Shown: positions 1 to 13,146, numbered from the stretch's first letter. The stretch is DNA of 64,000 nucleotides from Gnetum montanum (GCA_015680685.1 MNCI01023407.1:72302-136301); one strand, 5' to 3'. Numbers and translations are program-made. The notes: generated by a model from the letters alone, not told the origin.

Positions 1-690
1 TGAACGAGTCCTAAAAAGATTCAACAGATGGGGAACACATCTACTTTTATCTCATCCACATCCGATCATCCTCAACACAACAAGCTTCTATCTTCATCAA
101 ATCCAAATGTCACAACTATCATGCTTACTTAAACAATCACTCATTGGATAAAGGTAGGAGCCCTTCAACAAAAGCGAATTGATCCAGGAAGTCCCTTAGT
201 TTAACTTCAAATAGCAAGACAGAAATCATGCAAAGCTCTACTTGATTCTAGGTTATGAGTGAATTTGATCTCATAAGAAATGTATCAAGCTTAGAATCTA
301 CCACCACTAAAGAGGAGTAACATTTGGTTAGAGCTTGTAGACTAGTCAATCATAGTTCCACTAGGACAAGTGGAGGACATGATCAACCATCAATGATTGG
401 TCCTACCCTACAGATTTTCTAGTCGTTCACCTAGGGAAAAATAAGGAAGAATTTCCGATTAGCATGGGAAGATCTTGGCTTAGCACTGTTGATGCTAAGC
501 TTGGGATGCATGACTTGTGCTTGGAGATTTCCAAGAAAGATGAAGTTAGTATTATACAAAAGACAGAGAGTTTCATGTATTTCATATAATGATAATGGGT
601 GCAATTCCATGCAAAGAATATGGGCCATCAGACGAGAGGATACCAAATCATGTAATAAATGTGTAGAAGAAATATGTGTGTAAAACTGTT
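1..690 (+). pseudogene. element A: gag end and aspartic protease remnant
   Basis: Decayed coding sequence that aligns by eye with the protease of element C (29842-30288). Recognisable pieces are the active-site stretch near 215-260 (catgcaaagctctacttgat, in C read as CKALLDS), the 'LELVDQSITIPLG' region near 325-370 and the 'GRAWLSTVNARLG' region near 460-510. The retropepsin would cut the Gag-Pol polyprotein. Several frameshifts and stops (for example tag at 340) prevent any function. The first ~200 bases correspond to the gag-protease linker. Confidence 0.6.
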
Positions 691-859
691 TGTATGCAAT
701 AGTCACACAACAAGAAGGCATCTAGTAGCTGATCACAAATGAAGAAACTAAATCCAATAAATACATGGAACCAGCAAAACAAATTGTTAGTGCCTAAGTT
801 GAAGAGATTGATAAGTTAGAATAATTAAGGGAAAGGAACTCCTACCCATGAATCAATTA

Positions 860-1280
860 AGAAGAAGAGATAGACTGGGGATACTTGAAGATTCCAAACA
901 CTATGGAACTAGAATTGTTGGAACTGAAGGCCCTATTGGGCACATTGGAATATGTGTTTTTAAACAATAAGAAGTTGGTAATGATTAATGCCAATTTAAA
1001 AGAAGAATAGAAGAGGAAGTTTTTGGAGGTGATTAATAGATGGTCCACAACATTTGTGTGGTCTTATGATGAGATCATGGGAATTAATCCATGAATTTGT
1101 CAACACTGAATATATATTGATCTCATAGTCAAACCATGAGGCCAACCCCAATGAAGGTTTAATCTTAAACTAAAAGTAGTCAAGCAAGAGTTGGAGACAT
1201 GGATAAAGGTAAGATTCATCTATTCTATTGTGGATAGTGAATGGATCAGTCCCTTAGTAATTGTTCCAAAGAAGGGAAAA

Positions 1281-1326
<46 letters not shown>

Positions 1327-1990
1327 NGCATTCACTTCTAGATGTTAAATGCTACTACATTCAAGGATCACTTCCCTCTACCATTTGTTGATTAGGTCTT
1401 GTACACCATCATAGGACATGAGCATTATAGCTTTTTGGATGGATACAGCAAATATAATCAGTTTTGCATTGCACCTGAAGACCAAGAGAAAATAACATTT
1501 ACCATTCCATGGGGCATGTTTGCCTACAAGCATATGCCCTTCAATCTTTGCAATGCACTGGCTACGTTCTAGAGACTTGTGTTGAGTATCTTCTAGAAAT
1601 AGATTGGAAATGGTGTTAAAGTATTTATGGATGATTTTTCAACATATGGACTCGATTTCAAGTAAGCACTAGACCAATTGGAGCAAGTACTGAAAAGATG
1701 TGTTGAAACCAATCTCAAGCTCAATTAGCAGAAGATCCATCTTATGGTCTAGGATGGTATAATGTTGGGACATAAAATCTTCCAGAAAGGTATAGAGGTA
1801 GATCCTGAAAAGATTAAAGTCATATAGAATATCATTCAAAGGCCAAAAACAGTAAAAGATGTGAGATCATTCTTAGGCCACATGGTATATTATAAATTTT
1901 TTTTCAAAGTTAGCAAAACTACTCATGGAACTCACTAAGAAGGATGCACCCTTTGAATGGAAAAAGTCATGAAAAAAGGCATTTGAAGCT
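860..1990 (+). pseudogene. element A: protease-RT linker and reverse transcriptase remnant
   Basis: Residues matching the linker ('EYVFLNNKKL', near 940-980) precede the RT. RT motifs in order are 'FIYSIVDSEWISPLVIVPKK' (1210-1275), 'YSFLDGYSKYNQ' (1425-1460), 'WGMFAYKHMPF' (1510-1545) and the catalytic box FMDDFS (near 1623-1640), followed by the thumb region. The motif after VPKK that normally contains the 'KWRVCID' core is replaced by a pure GA microsatellite with an N base nearby. Stops and frameshifts break the frame throughout. Such an enzyme would have copied element RNA to DNA in cytoplasmic particles. Confidence 0.8.
1283..1324. repeat. (GA)21 microsatellite inside RT of element A
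   Basis: An uninterrupted GA dinucleotide run lies where the RT palm core should be, followed by a single N at 1327. Assembly trouble at the microsatellite may have removed or compressed sequence here. Confidence 0.95.
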
Positions 1991-2029
1991 CTAACGTAGA
2001 AATTAGTTGAAACACCAATTCTTCAAGCT

Positions 2030-2440
2030 CTAGATTGGTCTAAGCCTTCTCACATCATGACTGATGCTTCAAACTATGCACTTGGTGCAATACTCACATA
2101 ACTAGTTGAAAAGAAGAGATCTTATTACATACATTGTACCAGCAGAAGCATCATTGGGGCACAACTAAACTACACCATGATGGAAAAGGAACTAATGGTT
2201 GTGGTGTATGTGCTTGAGAAGTTTATACATTACATGCTCAAGTATCAAATCTATGTCCATACTTATCATAGTGCTATCTAATTTCTCATGAATAAACTAG
2301 CAGTTAGTCCTAGAGTGATTTGATGGCTCATTATCCTATAAGAGTTCAACATTACAATGATCAATAAAAAGGGAATAGGAAATGTGATAGCTAATCATCT
2401 ATCAAGGCTAAAATGGGATTCCAAAGATCAAGTAGAACAT
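2030..2440 (+). pseudogene. element A: RNase H remnant
   Basis: The reading 'HIMTDASNYALGAIL' (2050-2097) is the start of a Ty3/gypsy RNase H-like domain. It is followed by 'SRSIIGAQLNYT' (2140-2180), 'EKELMVVVYVLEKF' (2185-2225), 'FLMNKLAVSPRVI' (2283-2320) and 'VIANHLSRLKW' (2380-2415). Stop codons replace Gln or Trp at several places. The enzyme would remove RNA from RNA-DNA hybrids during reverse transcription. It corresponds to 40077-40470 in C and 53306-53690 in E. Confidence 0.8.
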
Positions 2441-2639
2441 TTATCATACTAGTTCCTTGATAAGAACATGTTTACCAAAACATTATAGGCTGTAAGTTCA
2501 ATAGGGAAGCCATGGACCATAGAATATTTAACCTATCTATCAACATAAGAGCTTCCTACTAAATGGAGTAAAAAATGAAGAGAACAATTCCTTCATAAAG
2601 CAAAAAGATATATGGAAATTAATGGCAATATGTACAAGA

Positions 2640-3760
2640 TCTATGTAGATGGGCTAGTCAGATGGTGTGTGCTAGAATGTGATCAACATAGAGTTTTACA
2701 GGATGTCCATGAAGGTCCATGTGGCAACCACTACGTAGGATGTAGAATGGCACTCAAGCTGATGATGGTAGGCTATTTTTAGCCTACCTTGTTCAAAGAA
2801 ACCCACAATTTTGTACAATTTTGTGAGCAATGCCAAAGAGATGGAGGAATTACGGCTAGATATGAAGGACCACAACAATGGATACAACCACTTGAACCTT
2901 TTGACATATGGGGAATTGATTTTATGGGGCCCATACAACCAATGTCAAATAGAAAAGCATATATAATTGTGACTATGAATTATTATATGAAGTGGGTAGA
3001 GGTAGCAGTAGTAAAAGATTGTATGGCAAGGATGGTTGCCAAATTCTTCCAACAACATAATCTAGAGTACCAAGAATGTTCATATTAGACAATGAGACTT
3101 ACTTCACTGGTGCTACATTTAAAAAGTGCATGCAACAACTTGGAGTGAACTATAAGCTAACAACACCATATCATTCCCAAGCAAATGGTCAAGCTAAAGT
3201 AACTAACCAAGAAATTATTAGGATACTTACTAGGATGGTTAGTAGATTTAAAAAGGATTGGAGCACTAAACTGAATGATACTCTATGGGCCTATAGGACA
3301 TCCTAGAAACTACCTATAGGGTACTCACAATATGAGTTAGTTTACAGCAAGTTGCCAATGCTCCCAATCCAACAAGAGCTCCACACTCTAGCTACTGCCA
3401 ATGAACTTAACCTTGATCTAAGCTTAGCCCAAAAAGAACATCTCATGAATCTGAATTTTTTAGATGAAAACAAGCTCATAATAATCATGAGTAATGAATT
3501 CCACATACATTACTCCAAACTTAGGCACAATACATGGATAAGGAAAGTAACTATATCCTTAGGTGATAAGGTCCTTTAATATAATCCTAATCATCTACCC
3601 CAAAAAATCCAAATTCCAAACATTTTGGGAGGGACCATATATTGTTCAAGCCACTTATCCATCTGGTGCCTTACATATCTACCACAGATCTTGTCCACAT
3701 AAGCTCATTCTTTTCAATATCCAACAAGTCAAACTCTACTATGAACATTCAAAGAAATCT
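2640..3760 (+). pseudogene. element A: integrase remnant
   Basis: The zinc-binding N-terminal domain is seen as 'VHEGPCGNHYVG' (2707-2745) with 'CEQCQRDGG' (2822-2850). The catalytic core begins 'PLEPFDIWGIDFMGPI' (2890-2937), giving the first Asp. 'ILDNETYF' (3081-3105) gives the second Asp. The third acidic residue, the Glu expected in GQAEVTN, reads Lys here (GQAKVTN, near 3190). The C-terminal part continues to ~3740. There is a frame break near 3085 and a stop at 3303 (TRP to TAG). With catalytic Glu lost and the frame broken, this integrase cannot work. Confidence 0.82.
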
Positions 3761-5842
3761 ACCCAATATACCCAACAGTTTTCTACCTACTCTATCTTCC
3801 ATTTGACCAATCCAGATGATAGTCATGGGGGTGTCAACATGGAACTATAGGTACTTTATTGAATTTTTCATTTTCTTTTCTTTTTTTTCACATTCTTTGA
3901 TCTTTTCTCATTTTTAAATACTTTTTCATTTTTAAAATTCTTGATATTCTTTAACATTTTTGAATTCTTTAATGATATTTCATTCTTTGACATTTTTCAT
4001 TCTTTACATCTTTTTTCGATTTTTACTATCTTTTTCATACTTTGTTTTCATGTCCTTTGTAAATAATTTTGATTACTAATAAAACACATTAAGACTAAGG
4101 CAAGATGTAGTGCAATACGGTGAAGGTTTTCTTATGTTATCAAGTCATCAGGGATTGATTATTTGCATAGTGAGATCACAACATTCATCCATCCATTCCA
4201 TTAATAATAGGTTCTTACCATGATCATAATGATATTCTTTCCATCATTAAACTAAGAATAAATTTGTGATCATTATGCTTGGATCAAAAAGTGAAGAACC
4301 AAATGGGAATGTCAAGGGTTTGATATCAAGGCGATTTATGGACTCTCTTGGATTACTTCTGTTAGTTCTATTTTGTTGCTTAGGTTGTATTATATCTTTG
4401 TAGATTTAACAAAAAATGGAAGTAAGAGTATAATAAGTGTTTCCTTACCATGTCACTAGAAAGACATGTTACCCATGCTTGAAGGTAGGTGGCTTCTCAA
4501 GAATCAAAAAAATAAAAATAAAAACATGTAATGAATAAACTCCTCCCTTGGACAATACGCTAAGTGATGACACTCCTTACAACATCTTACAATTGTGACT
4601 CCAAGAGATAAAATAATGTGATGTCAATGAAATATAGTTTGGACTTGGTTTGAATCTTGGACGAAAATACTAATGATTATTTTAACCTCTAATAAAACCC
4701 AAGAATTCATTATGCCTATGGTAAAATACCTCATTTTCTAATTTTTGCAATCCCTTCTAAGTCCATCTCATCTCACTGTATGAATAATCATAACTTATGG
4801 TTTTGTGTAGCAAAGTGATATTTTCCCAACTTGGTGATACTAACATGTGTGTTTTGCTGAATAGGTATGCATTACATTCAACTCCTTAAGTGCATAAGGA
4901 CATTTTTAGGTGTAGTTATATAAGGGCATTAAGGGCTAAAGCCTACTTTGGGGAGGACCCACTTGTATAACTATTATCTCTTATACCTAGCAAGCGATTC
5001 CACATCATCTTGAGTCTTTCAAAAATAATAAATATCCATAAAAATTTCCTTTATCATTCAATATATCCATTCATACAACATAAATTCATTACCCATCTTA
5101 TCTACCCTATCAACACTTAATGAACTTTCATAGTTTGAGATTCCTTATTTATGAATTTTCTATGCCAAATTTTCAAAAAGTATGCATCATTCATAGCCTG
5201 AGATCCTCTGAACATGTTTTATACCTTCCAAATATTCAAAATGAATCATTTTTATTCATGAAATATCAACGGAAAATTTGAAAATTTCACCTCCAATATC
5301 ATAGCATACAAAAAACTATATAAATGTGGGAACTTAGCAAAAAAAAAATTTCATTTTTCACTTTTGAAGCCAAGGGAGTTTTTTGCTATTTTTCTTCTGA
5401 ACTCTAAGCTTTGACTTCCCAACTCCAAACATCCATAACTCCACACTCATATTTATGATTTCTATGATTTTTGAACCTTGTTGATCACAGAGCTCTCAAC
5501 TTAGTTGTGGGGGTGTGCTTAGCATGATATTGCAAAAATCAAAGTTAGAATTTTCTAATGCCTGGAAGGTATTATAAGGGTAAGCATGAAGGGAAACATG
5601 AAAATTTTAATAAAAATCAAGCTAGATAGACTTAAATAATCCTCTTAATAAACCATGCCAACTATTATGAGCCATAAACAAGAGCAAAATGGATAACTTT
5701 GAAGGGTTATATGGAAATTAACACCTATGGGTTTTCTTTTTGAAAATTGCTCTAACTCTGCAATCATAGTTATGAGAAAGGAAAGGAGTTATCAAAATTA
5801 GAGTAAACATTTTAATAATTCCTAAATCCTTGATGATTGCAG
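3761..5842 (+). other. element A: non-coding spacer between integrase and the downstream ORF
   Basis: No credible gene. It begins with a 'gtcatggggg' tract (3822) and a T-rich stretch (3855-4060) matched in C (41880-42100), E and F. It includes the conserved string 'tactttggggaggaccca' (4950-4967), matched at 59931-59948 in F and in altered form at 43105-43122 in C. It ends at 'gattgcag' immediately before the ATG of the downstream ORF. A TATA-like string (tatataaatg) occurs near 5318. Confidence 0.7.
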
Positions 5843-7872
5843 ATGGCCTCGAAGAGAGGAGAAACAAGAGGATCCTCATAACTAGCAAGCAAAAGCCCCA
5901 AAGGCCATGGAAGGGGCTAAACAGAAGAACAAGATCCAGAAGCAAAGCATGTGGAGCAAGAGGCTCAATCTTTCAGCATCCATTAGGAAACTCCTAGTAT
6001 AGTACATTCAACCCAGGGAGAGGTAAAAGAACCACAAGCACAAAGATAGCACCTCACGATGTCACTAGATTACCTCCAAGCTATTTAGGAGAAATTGATC
6101 CTAACTACCATAATCATAGAAATGAACTTTGATCTATTCATAGAATTTGTTCTAGAAGTAATGAAGATGCAACTTCAAGTGTCATCATTATGGTCCATAC
6201 TTTCAAATAGTGGTGAATGGTATTTAGGGGAGACATATCAATTTTGGCACAACAAAAGAAAAGATGCAAAAATCAACATTGAGGGAGTCTTTGTATCTTA
6301 TTCAGTTAAGGAAATACCTAAAGCCCTTAATGTGCCTAATGAAGGGGAAAGAGTAGCACATCTGTCCACCAGATCAAATATAGATACTAGAAAACTGTGG
6401 TTGTGAAGGGCACATGGAAAAGAAGAAAAGGAGTATAATGAGTTAACTCTTGAAGAAAGAATTTATTTCAAAATTGGCACATACCACCTATTTCCCACAA
6501 AAATTCTAAATAGACTATCCACATATGCGAGCAAAGGAAGTGCAATCCTAATGGGGAAGTATAATGCAAACCTTGCATAACTATACTTCATGGAGATCCA
6601 AAGGCAGTTTCAAGAAAAGAAGGTAGGAAGGCCAACACTTCCATTCTCTTGCCTCATTAGGAAGCTATGTAAACGTGCTAGAATCCTAGGATACACCAAT
6701 GACATCCTCAGGAAGGCTTAGAACGCTTCATATGCTGAAATGCTTAAGCCAACATCACCAAAGAAAGATCATGTGGAAGAATAAACAAACACTAGGGAAA
6801 CCACACAAACTACTGTGCAATAATAGCAAGTGAGACCCAAGGGTCAACAATAGCAACAAGAGAAATAGCAACAATAAGAACAATAGTAGCAATAAATTCT
6901 ACTACTACCACCGTAGGATTACAGGTAATCTATGAGTCATCTACAACAAATTGTAGAGATTATTAGTTGGGGACCACATGAGAAGGCCAATCTCTACAGA
7001 ATTATTAATGGTACCATTTAGCCTATAATTTCCATAGATCCTATCAGTGGAAAAATATCATTGAATTCAGGAGGAGAGGCCCAATGGTCATAGTAGATTT
7101 TTAGGAACACTGCATTATTTCAAGTGGTGCTTGAAACTAGAGAAGGAGTCACAGTTGTGGTTATGTAGCACTAGGATGCAACAGGAGCAATAGAAGTAAT
7201 CACAAATCACATCAAAGAATCATTTAATATACCTATTGTACCATTAGCAAATAACTCCTACTGATCATGAAGATGTGCTAAATCAACTACTATAGACTAG
7301 GCAATTCATGAAAACTCTTTTTGAAATCTTATATGATGTCACTATAATGCAATAGGAGTTAATAGCAACCAAGGGTAAGTTGGTCATGGTAGAAACCAAG
7401 GCAAAGCATGTAGAGAATGAAATTCTTAGACTACAGGAAGAGCTCACAACTTTCAAGGCTAAACATAGAGATCCTACTAAATATGTTGTACCTAATCAGC
7501 TAGAGTAGTTTAGAATAGAGCAAATCACTCGCCTCATGGAGAAAAATAAGAAAATAGAGAATGAGAAGGAGAAAGTAGTGTGGAATTCTTCAATAATAGA
7601 AGTGCAGACATATGAACATGCTAAGGCACTCACTATGGTACAAGAAGAAAATAAATAACTTGCTGCAAACAACACTAGGTTGACTAATGTGGAGAAGTAG
7701 AAAAACATCCTAGACGAGAGCATCTATCAGTTGAGAGAACAATTGATGAGGGTTAACCAGGACATGAGCCGCTTAGCAAGAGGAAACAGAATCCTCTCAA
7801 TGGAGGAGGTATGCATGATCAAATAAAAATCTACTATTGAAATCAACACATGGTAGAATGAAGTTAATAAGT
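5843..7872 (+). pseudogene. element A: downstream (env-position) ORF, N-terminal and middle parts
   Basis: The likely start is the ATG at 5843, directly after 'gattgcag', giving MASKRGE; element C reads APKGKA at the same place. A globular region (6095-6410 and on to ~6720) contains 'SNSGEWYLGETYQFW' and 'LPFSCLIRKLCKRARIL'-like sequence. This resembles the plant domain usually labelled 'putative plant transposon protein' (Transposase_32-like) found in Athila-type elements; that is recall of a family pattern, not a search. From about 7370 the sequence becomes Glu/Lys/Leu-rich and looks like coiled coil (for example 'LMEKNKKIENEKEKV', 7535-7580). Many stops are present. Element B interrupts it at 7873 and it resumes at 14668. 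Confidence 0.65.
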
Positions 7873-9003
7873 TGTTGATGTATAAATTTTGGTCACACCA
7901 ACACCGAGAAAGAAAACTCATTTTAGGAGACTATTGCCTAGGGTGCCTCTTGTATGGGTATGGAAACGTAGGAACAGTCTTAGCTGGAGAGGGCTATGTG
8001 GCCTTGTGCAAATAATAAGCTAGAAAGAAATCTAGAATTTAAATTAAATAATTATCTTCAATACAATACATAATTAAAAGTACTAAATTTTCCCTAGTCC
8101 CGCTAATGTTGTTGGTCCGTGACTGCCGATGGTATCCACTATTGGGCAGGAAGGCTACGATCGCCATGAGAGAGGGAGAGAGAAAAAAAGAGAGAGAGAC
8201 TACCCACTACAATCCACACAGGGTAGCAAGTGCAGTTCTCAAAGCCTACTATCATTTGCCACCTTTGTGCACCATCACAGGGAGGAAGATCGTCCACCCA
8301 CATTTGCACCACCGAGACAAACTCCTGCTGTCTCCGAGAAGACGTGCAAGGATTTGATTTTGAGTCGTTGGCTCCTACCTTGGACCCTCCTCAAAGATCA
8401 ACTAGAATCCTGTAAAAAAATGAAAAGGAAAGAAGGAAACAATTACTTAGTGGAGAGGAAACTTCCCCTTCAGACTAAAAGCCAAAGCCTGTTTTGGGAC
8501 CTCCCCTCTCAATGATCCCTGAGCCCCCCTCTAGACTCCATTTTATAGTTGCTACAACCATCCATAATGATGCCTACGTTCTCTAATTTAAGTGCCCACT
8601 ATGTCCATAACTTCCAAAACATCTACCATTAATGATTGTAACTACCACCATTAATAATTGTAACTACCACTATTAATTATTATAAGTACCATCATTAATA
8701 ATTGTAACCATCATCATTAATAATTTCAGTGCCCACTATGTCCATAACTTCAGAAACGTCTACCATTAGTGACCATAATCACCACAATTAATAATTGTAA
8801 CTGCCATCATTAATAATTGTAACCATCATCATTAATAATTGTAATTTTCACCATTAATTATTGTAACCACCACCATTAATGATTGTCACCTAATTGTGTA
8901 AATGCCCACTACTTGCATGGTTTTTATTGTGGTTATTAAGAGAGAGAGATAGAGATATTGATAATCATGACCCCATGAGAGCATGGGAGTGTTGAAATCA
9001 ACA
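7873..9003 (-). repeat. 3' LTR of element B
   Basis: Partner of 13717-14667. Because the genes read on the - strand this is the 3' LTR. Open frames inside it (8106-8515) also occur broken in the other LTR and show no domain, so I do not treat them as genes. Confidence 0.92.
8620..8895. repeat. 22-bp tandem repeat in the LTR of element B
   Basis: The unit is approximately 'ccattaataattgtaactac' plus two bases. The ATTAAT cores at 8628, 8650 and 8672 are exactly 22 bp apart. A non-repeat stretch near 8727-8760 divides the array. The other LTR has a shorter version at about 14467-14556. Confidence 0.85.
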
Positions 9004-10296
9004 CCTAGCCCCCAAACTTTTAATTACATGCCAGTGCAAGGAACAAGACCACAGAAACTTTAAAATGATGCAATAGGTAGGAAATCACAAATATCACAAA
9101 ACAAGAAAATGGAAACTTCAAAGAAAACTATATCAACCTAAACATGATTAAAATAACCATATAATCAAAAGGGAACTAAACGTGGACCACCCAAACCACA
9201 CCATCTTATTTAATCAAACTCTAAATATATAATTTTATTATCTTAACTACATATATCTATATATAATTAAACTATAATTATGATTTCTTTCCCAGTCTTC
9301 TTACAAAGTAAAAGCCAACAACATGTGGACTAATTTGAGCACAAGACCCATACTAAACTTAATGAGGAGGACAGGTTCATATTAGATTGTGGCTAGTCAC
9401 AACTTTTGGATTTTTCCTTGCAACAGTTTTTTTTCTTTTGGAAAATAGGTTCAACAGGGAAAATGGAGGTTAGGATGAGGATAGCTGCCGGACCCCATCA
9501 CACTTAAGAACATATTACACTACCAATGAACATGGTCCTCATTTCTTTTTTTTCTTTTTGCGGAAACTTTGCCCATGGGGTACTTCATTCTTAAGGTAGG
9601 AATTCCAACACGAGTCTGGCTGATTAGCTGCATTGCTAGTGAACACGGTCCTCATTCCTTTTTTTTTATTTTTGAGGAAACTTTGCCCATGGTGTAGTTC
9701 AACCCTCATGTATGTGCCTTTAATTACAATTTGATAGCATCATAGCAGGTCTCCTGGGTGGCTAAGGGTTCTCAAGTGGAAATGAACACACTTCACCCCG
9801 TTGTTCATAGGGTAACCATGGATCATGACACTTGAGGGCTAGGGCTTATGAGAGGGAAAGTGGGATTTTCCAAGGTCACCTAGTGATTATGGCCAACCAT
9901 TCTCCAACATCACCTATCCTACACTCATATGATCATGATGATTACATGATAAGTTAGCACAAATCTCATACTCCATAATCCAACATAACTATAGAAACTA
10001 AAACCTTGAAAAAGACTAGAAAGAATAAAAGCATTATTGAAATATATAGTATAAAAGAGATTTTATGTAATAGTACTAGGAAATATTATATAAAGGATTA
10101 TACTCACATTATTTTCCAAAGGTGCTTTGATGACCCAATGCCTAGTAACTCAAAAGATCATAATGATTATTAAAATCATATGCAAAGCAAAAATCAAAAC
10201 AATATGCCAAGATAGAAATGATGAGAGTGCAAAGAAAATATGCAAATGCAACTATATACAAATGAAATGCATGGTGAAGAGGAAGAAAACATGCAA
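9004..10296 (-). other. element B: 3' untranslated region
   Basis: No gene. It contains a tandem duplication about 113 bp apart (gaacatggtcctcatt near 9528 and gaacacggtcctcatt near 9641, each followed by a T-rich run and 'ggaaactttgcccatgg'). The boundary with the LTR at 9004 holds 'cctagcccccaaac', a purine-rich tract on the sense strand that fits a PPT. Confidence 0.65.
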
Positions 10297-10690
10297 CTAA
10301 GAATCTACTAGGTGTCCACGTGGGGCACTTGAGTAGAAATGCTTCAAATGAAATGCATTAAAATTTCTATGTAATCTACATCCTTGCAAATCAGCAATAT
10401 TATATATATTGGGGCCAATGATGTCTTTAATTCGAAATGGGACTAACCACATAGGAGAGAACTTATTTTGAAGATTTGCTTGGTCAAATGTTCTACCTTG
10501 TTCTGAGACTAGGTCTCCTATCTTAAAGTCTTCACCAATGTACTTCCTATCAAGATATTGTCGATGCTTAAGATTACAAAAATCAAGACCTAATCTTAAC
10601 TTGCTCATTCATTTTCTATCAATTTTTTCTCTGATATAAGTTTTAATGGTAGGTCTAGGTCTTGGGGGGTCATCAAATATAGCCTTTCTA
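10297..10690 (-). pseudogene. element B: integrase C-terminal tail
   Basis: The open part (10608-10297) reads 'LDRKYIGEDFKIGDLVSE', then 'KFSPMWLVPFRIKDIIG' and 'FNAFHLKHFYS'. That is the C-terminal integrase region of gypsy elements (a GDLV box, then a 'W.GPF.I' box). Nothing resembling RT, RNase H or an integrase DDE core lies between it and the protease, so roughly 3 kb of pol is absent. Confidence 0.75.
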
Positions 10691-10869
10691 GGAGCATGTT
10701 CCATGGATGTGTTATTAAAATTTAGCACACCTTAAACTATTTTAAGAGGTAGGGTCTTATTTATATCTTTATCTTCCCCTAAAGGTGGTGGATCACTTAG
10801 ACGAAATCCATCATGTTGTTGATAAGGTAAGATGTCTCCATAGCTTTCTTCATCTTCTCTAGAATTTTG

Positions 10870-11480
10870 ATATGATTAGATGGAATCTACATGAGAGATA
10901 GGATTTATTTTTGTAATTCCACTCACATAGTCATTTTCAACATGTTCATTGCACTCAACCTTAATAACCCCAACATAAAGATTAGCATTTTGATTTTCCA
11001 AAGATTGATTTTGTTGATCCAAGGTTGTAACTACTTTTTTGTGGAAGGGTTCTCGAGGTATAGTCATGTACTCAGATTTTTCTTTGATAGGGTTTAATAG
11101 CTCTAAGAAATCTGACTTAAAGAAGCCCCCAAACTTGGCTCCAAAAGTCCTAGATAGGAGCACACCATAGGTAGGCAACATGTCAACTATTAGGATATCA
11201 GTGTAACATGTAAATGTAGGGTATTGTTTAAGTTGCACTTTCACTCCTTTTAATGATCATACTACAGGTACATTGGACCCATCAAGTTGAATCACAACTT
11301 TTTGTTTGTGGTATCATTTGTGCTCCTAAATCCTTACATACCTCAAGTGGCATGACACTGACGGTTGCTCCAGAATCCATCAAACAATTATGAACATTCT
11401 TTCCTAAAATAATTAGAGTTGTTAGGAAAGGAGATTGCTCTTTCTCACTCATCATGGAATTGTTTACATTTTGTACTGAT
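10870..11480 (-). pseudogene. element B: aspartic protease
   Basis: Sense-strand reading gives 'NCLMDSGATVSVMPLEV' (about 11396-11340), the DSGA active-site loop of retropepsins. A frameshift follows, then 'KVQLKQYPTFTCYTDILIVD' (11240-11180) and 'YGVLLSRTF' (about 11172-11146), the C-terminal half of the fold. It would mature the Gag-Pol protein. Confidence 0.75.
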
Positions 11481-11512
11481 GGTGTGTTAGGACTTTCTGT
11501 GAAGTGAACTTG

Positions 11513-13146
11513 TCATTCAGGGGTTGAGGTTGTTTCTTTTCTAGTTTTAGGTCTATGAACTATCTCTTGAACTACCTCTTTCATTCTATTAAATTGTAAA
11601 AGGTCATACATTGAGATGTTAGCATTGGTTTTCTTCAAATCCTCAACTAGATTGTAAGTCTTGTGTTTATCTTTAGCTTCTTGTTGAGGTGGAGTTCTTG
11701 TAAGTATAGAAGGTGGGTTGGATTGTTGTGGAGCGTTTGTTTCAGATGACTCAGCTTGAGTATTTGTGTTACTTTGACTAGGAGCTCTTCTATTTGGAGG
11801 AGTGTAAGGGTCATTCTTAGTTTGTTGTTGTGTGTTGTTCATGATGTCTTTAAATCTATGGTAGCAAGCATTAGGTGGGTTGGGGTTGCTTACCATAACT
11901 TGCTCCAATGAGGAAACCTCTTTGTTTTCTATTTGATGAGGTTCATTAAGGACCATAATAGGAGGTTTCCCATTTTGTTGACCTTGGGTATTATCGCCAT
12001 ATAATGCTAAAAATTGGGGACAAGTCTTCTCAGAATGTTGCCTAGTATTATGGAGGCAACCATAATTGTCATTGACTGATGAACTAGGCTTTTTTGGTTG
12101 TATAGGACCCTTGTTGTTTCTCTTTAGTTCAACTACTTCGTTGGAAATTTTTTGAAGTGAAGTTAATATCTGGGTCATTTGATCTTGAGTTTGAGTTGGG
12201 GGTTCAATAGGATTAGGTACCTCGTTTGGGTTTATGATGGACTGAATTAAGGCCTTTGATTGATCCTCATCCAAACCAGTGTTAGATGGTAGGAATGGAG
12301 AAAATGTGGGACCATGAAAATAGCTATTTGTATGTTGATTCATTTGAAGGGGAACAGGAGTTTGGAACATAGTGTTGATCATTGGGAAAGTTGGTAGAGG
12401 ACTATGTTGCATAGGATTGCTAACACTCATCATTCCAAACTAGGTTTAAATGTTTTTCATAAGGGTAATTTGTTCTAGCTCCATAGCTTTAGCCATCACT
12501 CCCTGTATTTCTGTTATGTTAGGGTCTAATTTGATGGCATAGGCAAAGAATGGGTCAATGGTAGAGAGATAAAAGTTGAGGATGCCTTCAGGTTGTGGAC
12601 GCATCTCACATGGCACATAGGCCGGCTAGTGAAGGAATCTAAGGTTATAATCCCTAACATTTTCCCCACGTAGTCTTGTTAAGTTGGTGAAGTTGCTAGA
12701 TGCTATGGTAGGCCTTATGAATTTGTCAAACTGAGTCAAAAACTTTTTTTTGAACTCCTACCATGAGTTAATGGAGGCATTGGGAGCATCAAAAACCATT
12801 GTATTTCTTTGGTTCTAAAAATTTTCACAAATACTCTGCATGCCACATCATTTTGGACAATGTTGTGGATCCCAAGTAAGGTTTCGAAACATTGTACATG
12901 TTGGCAAGCATCACTAGAAGGGTTTGTGGGGTCATAGAACAAATTTATGTTCTGGAGTGACTTTGGGATGTTGTGGTAGTTAGTAAAGTTAAAGAGGTTA
13001 CTGACCAAGGGAGCTAGGGGTTGATTGGCTGCCATCCTAGTCTGAGATCTTCTAGGAATAAAACTTGGAAAACATAAAGCTCTTTGTCTCCTTAATGTGA
13101 AGTGACGTGTAGTTGGTTGACTAAGGACAAAGGAAAGTTCACTCAT
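11513..13146 (-). pseudogene. element B: gag
   Basis: The start at 13146 gives a basic N-terminus, then 'MAANQPLAPLVSNLFNF' and a capsid-like region to ~12740. After a break the frame resumes at 12433 and runs 306 codons to 11513. That second part is Gln/Pro/Asn-rich with a Cys/His cluster (CLHNTRQHSEKTC, near 12050-12010) resembling a nucleic-acid-binding knuckle. Gag would build the particle. The 300-bp break and stops make it non-functional as it stands, but the long C-terminal frame is among the best preserved TE frames in the window. Confidence 0.75.

Noticed and set aside
8106-8515. Overlapping open frames of 83-128 codons in the LTR of B
   Set aside because: The same place in the partner LTR (14042-14318) is broken differently, there is no domain, and composition follows GA-rich LTR sequence.
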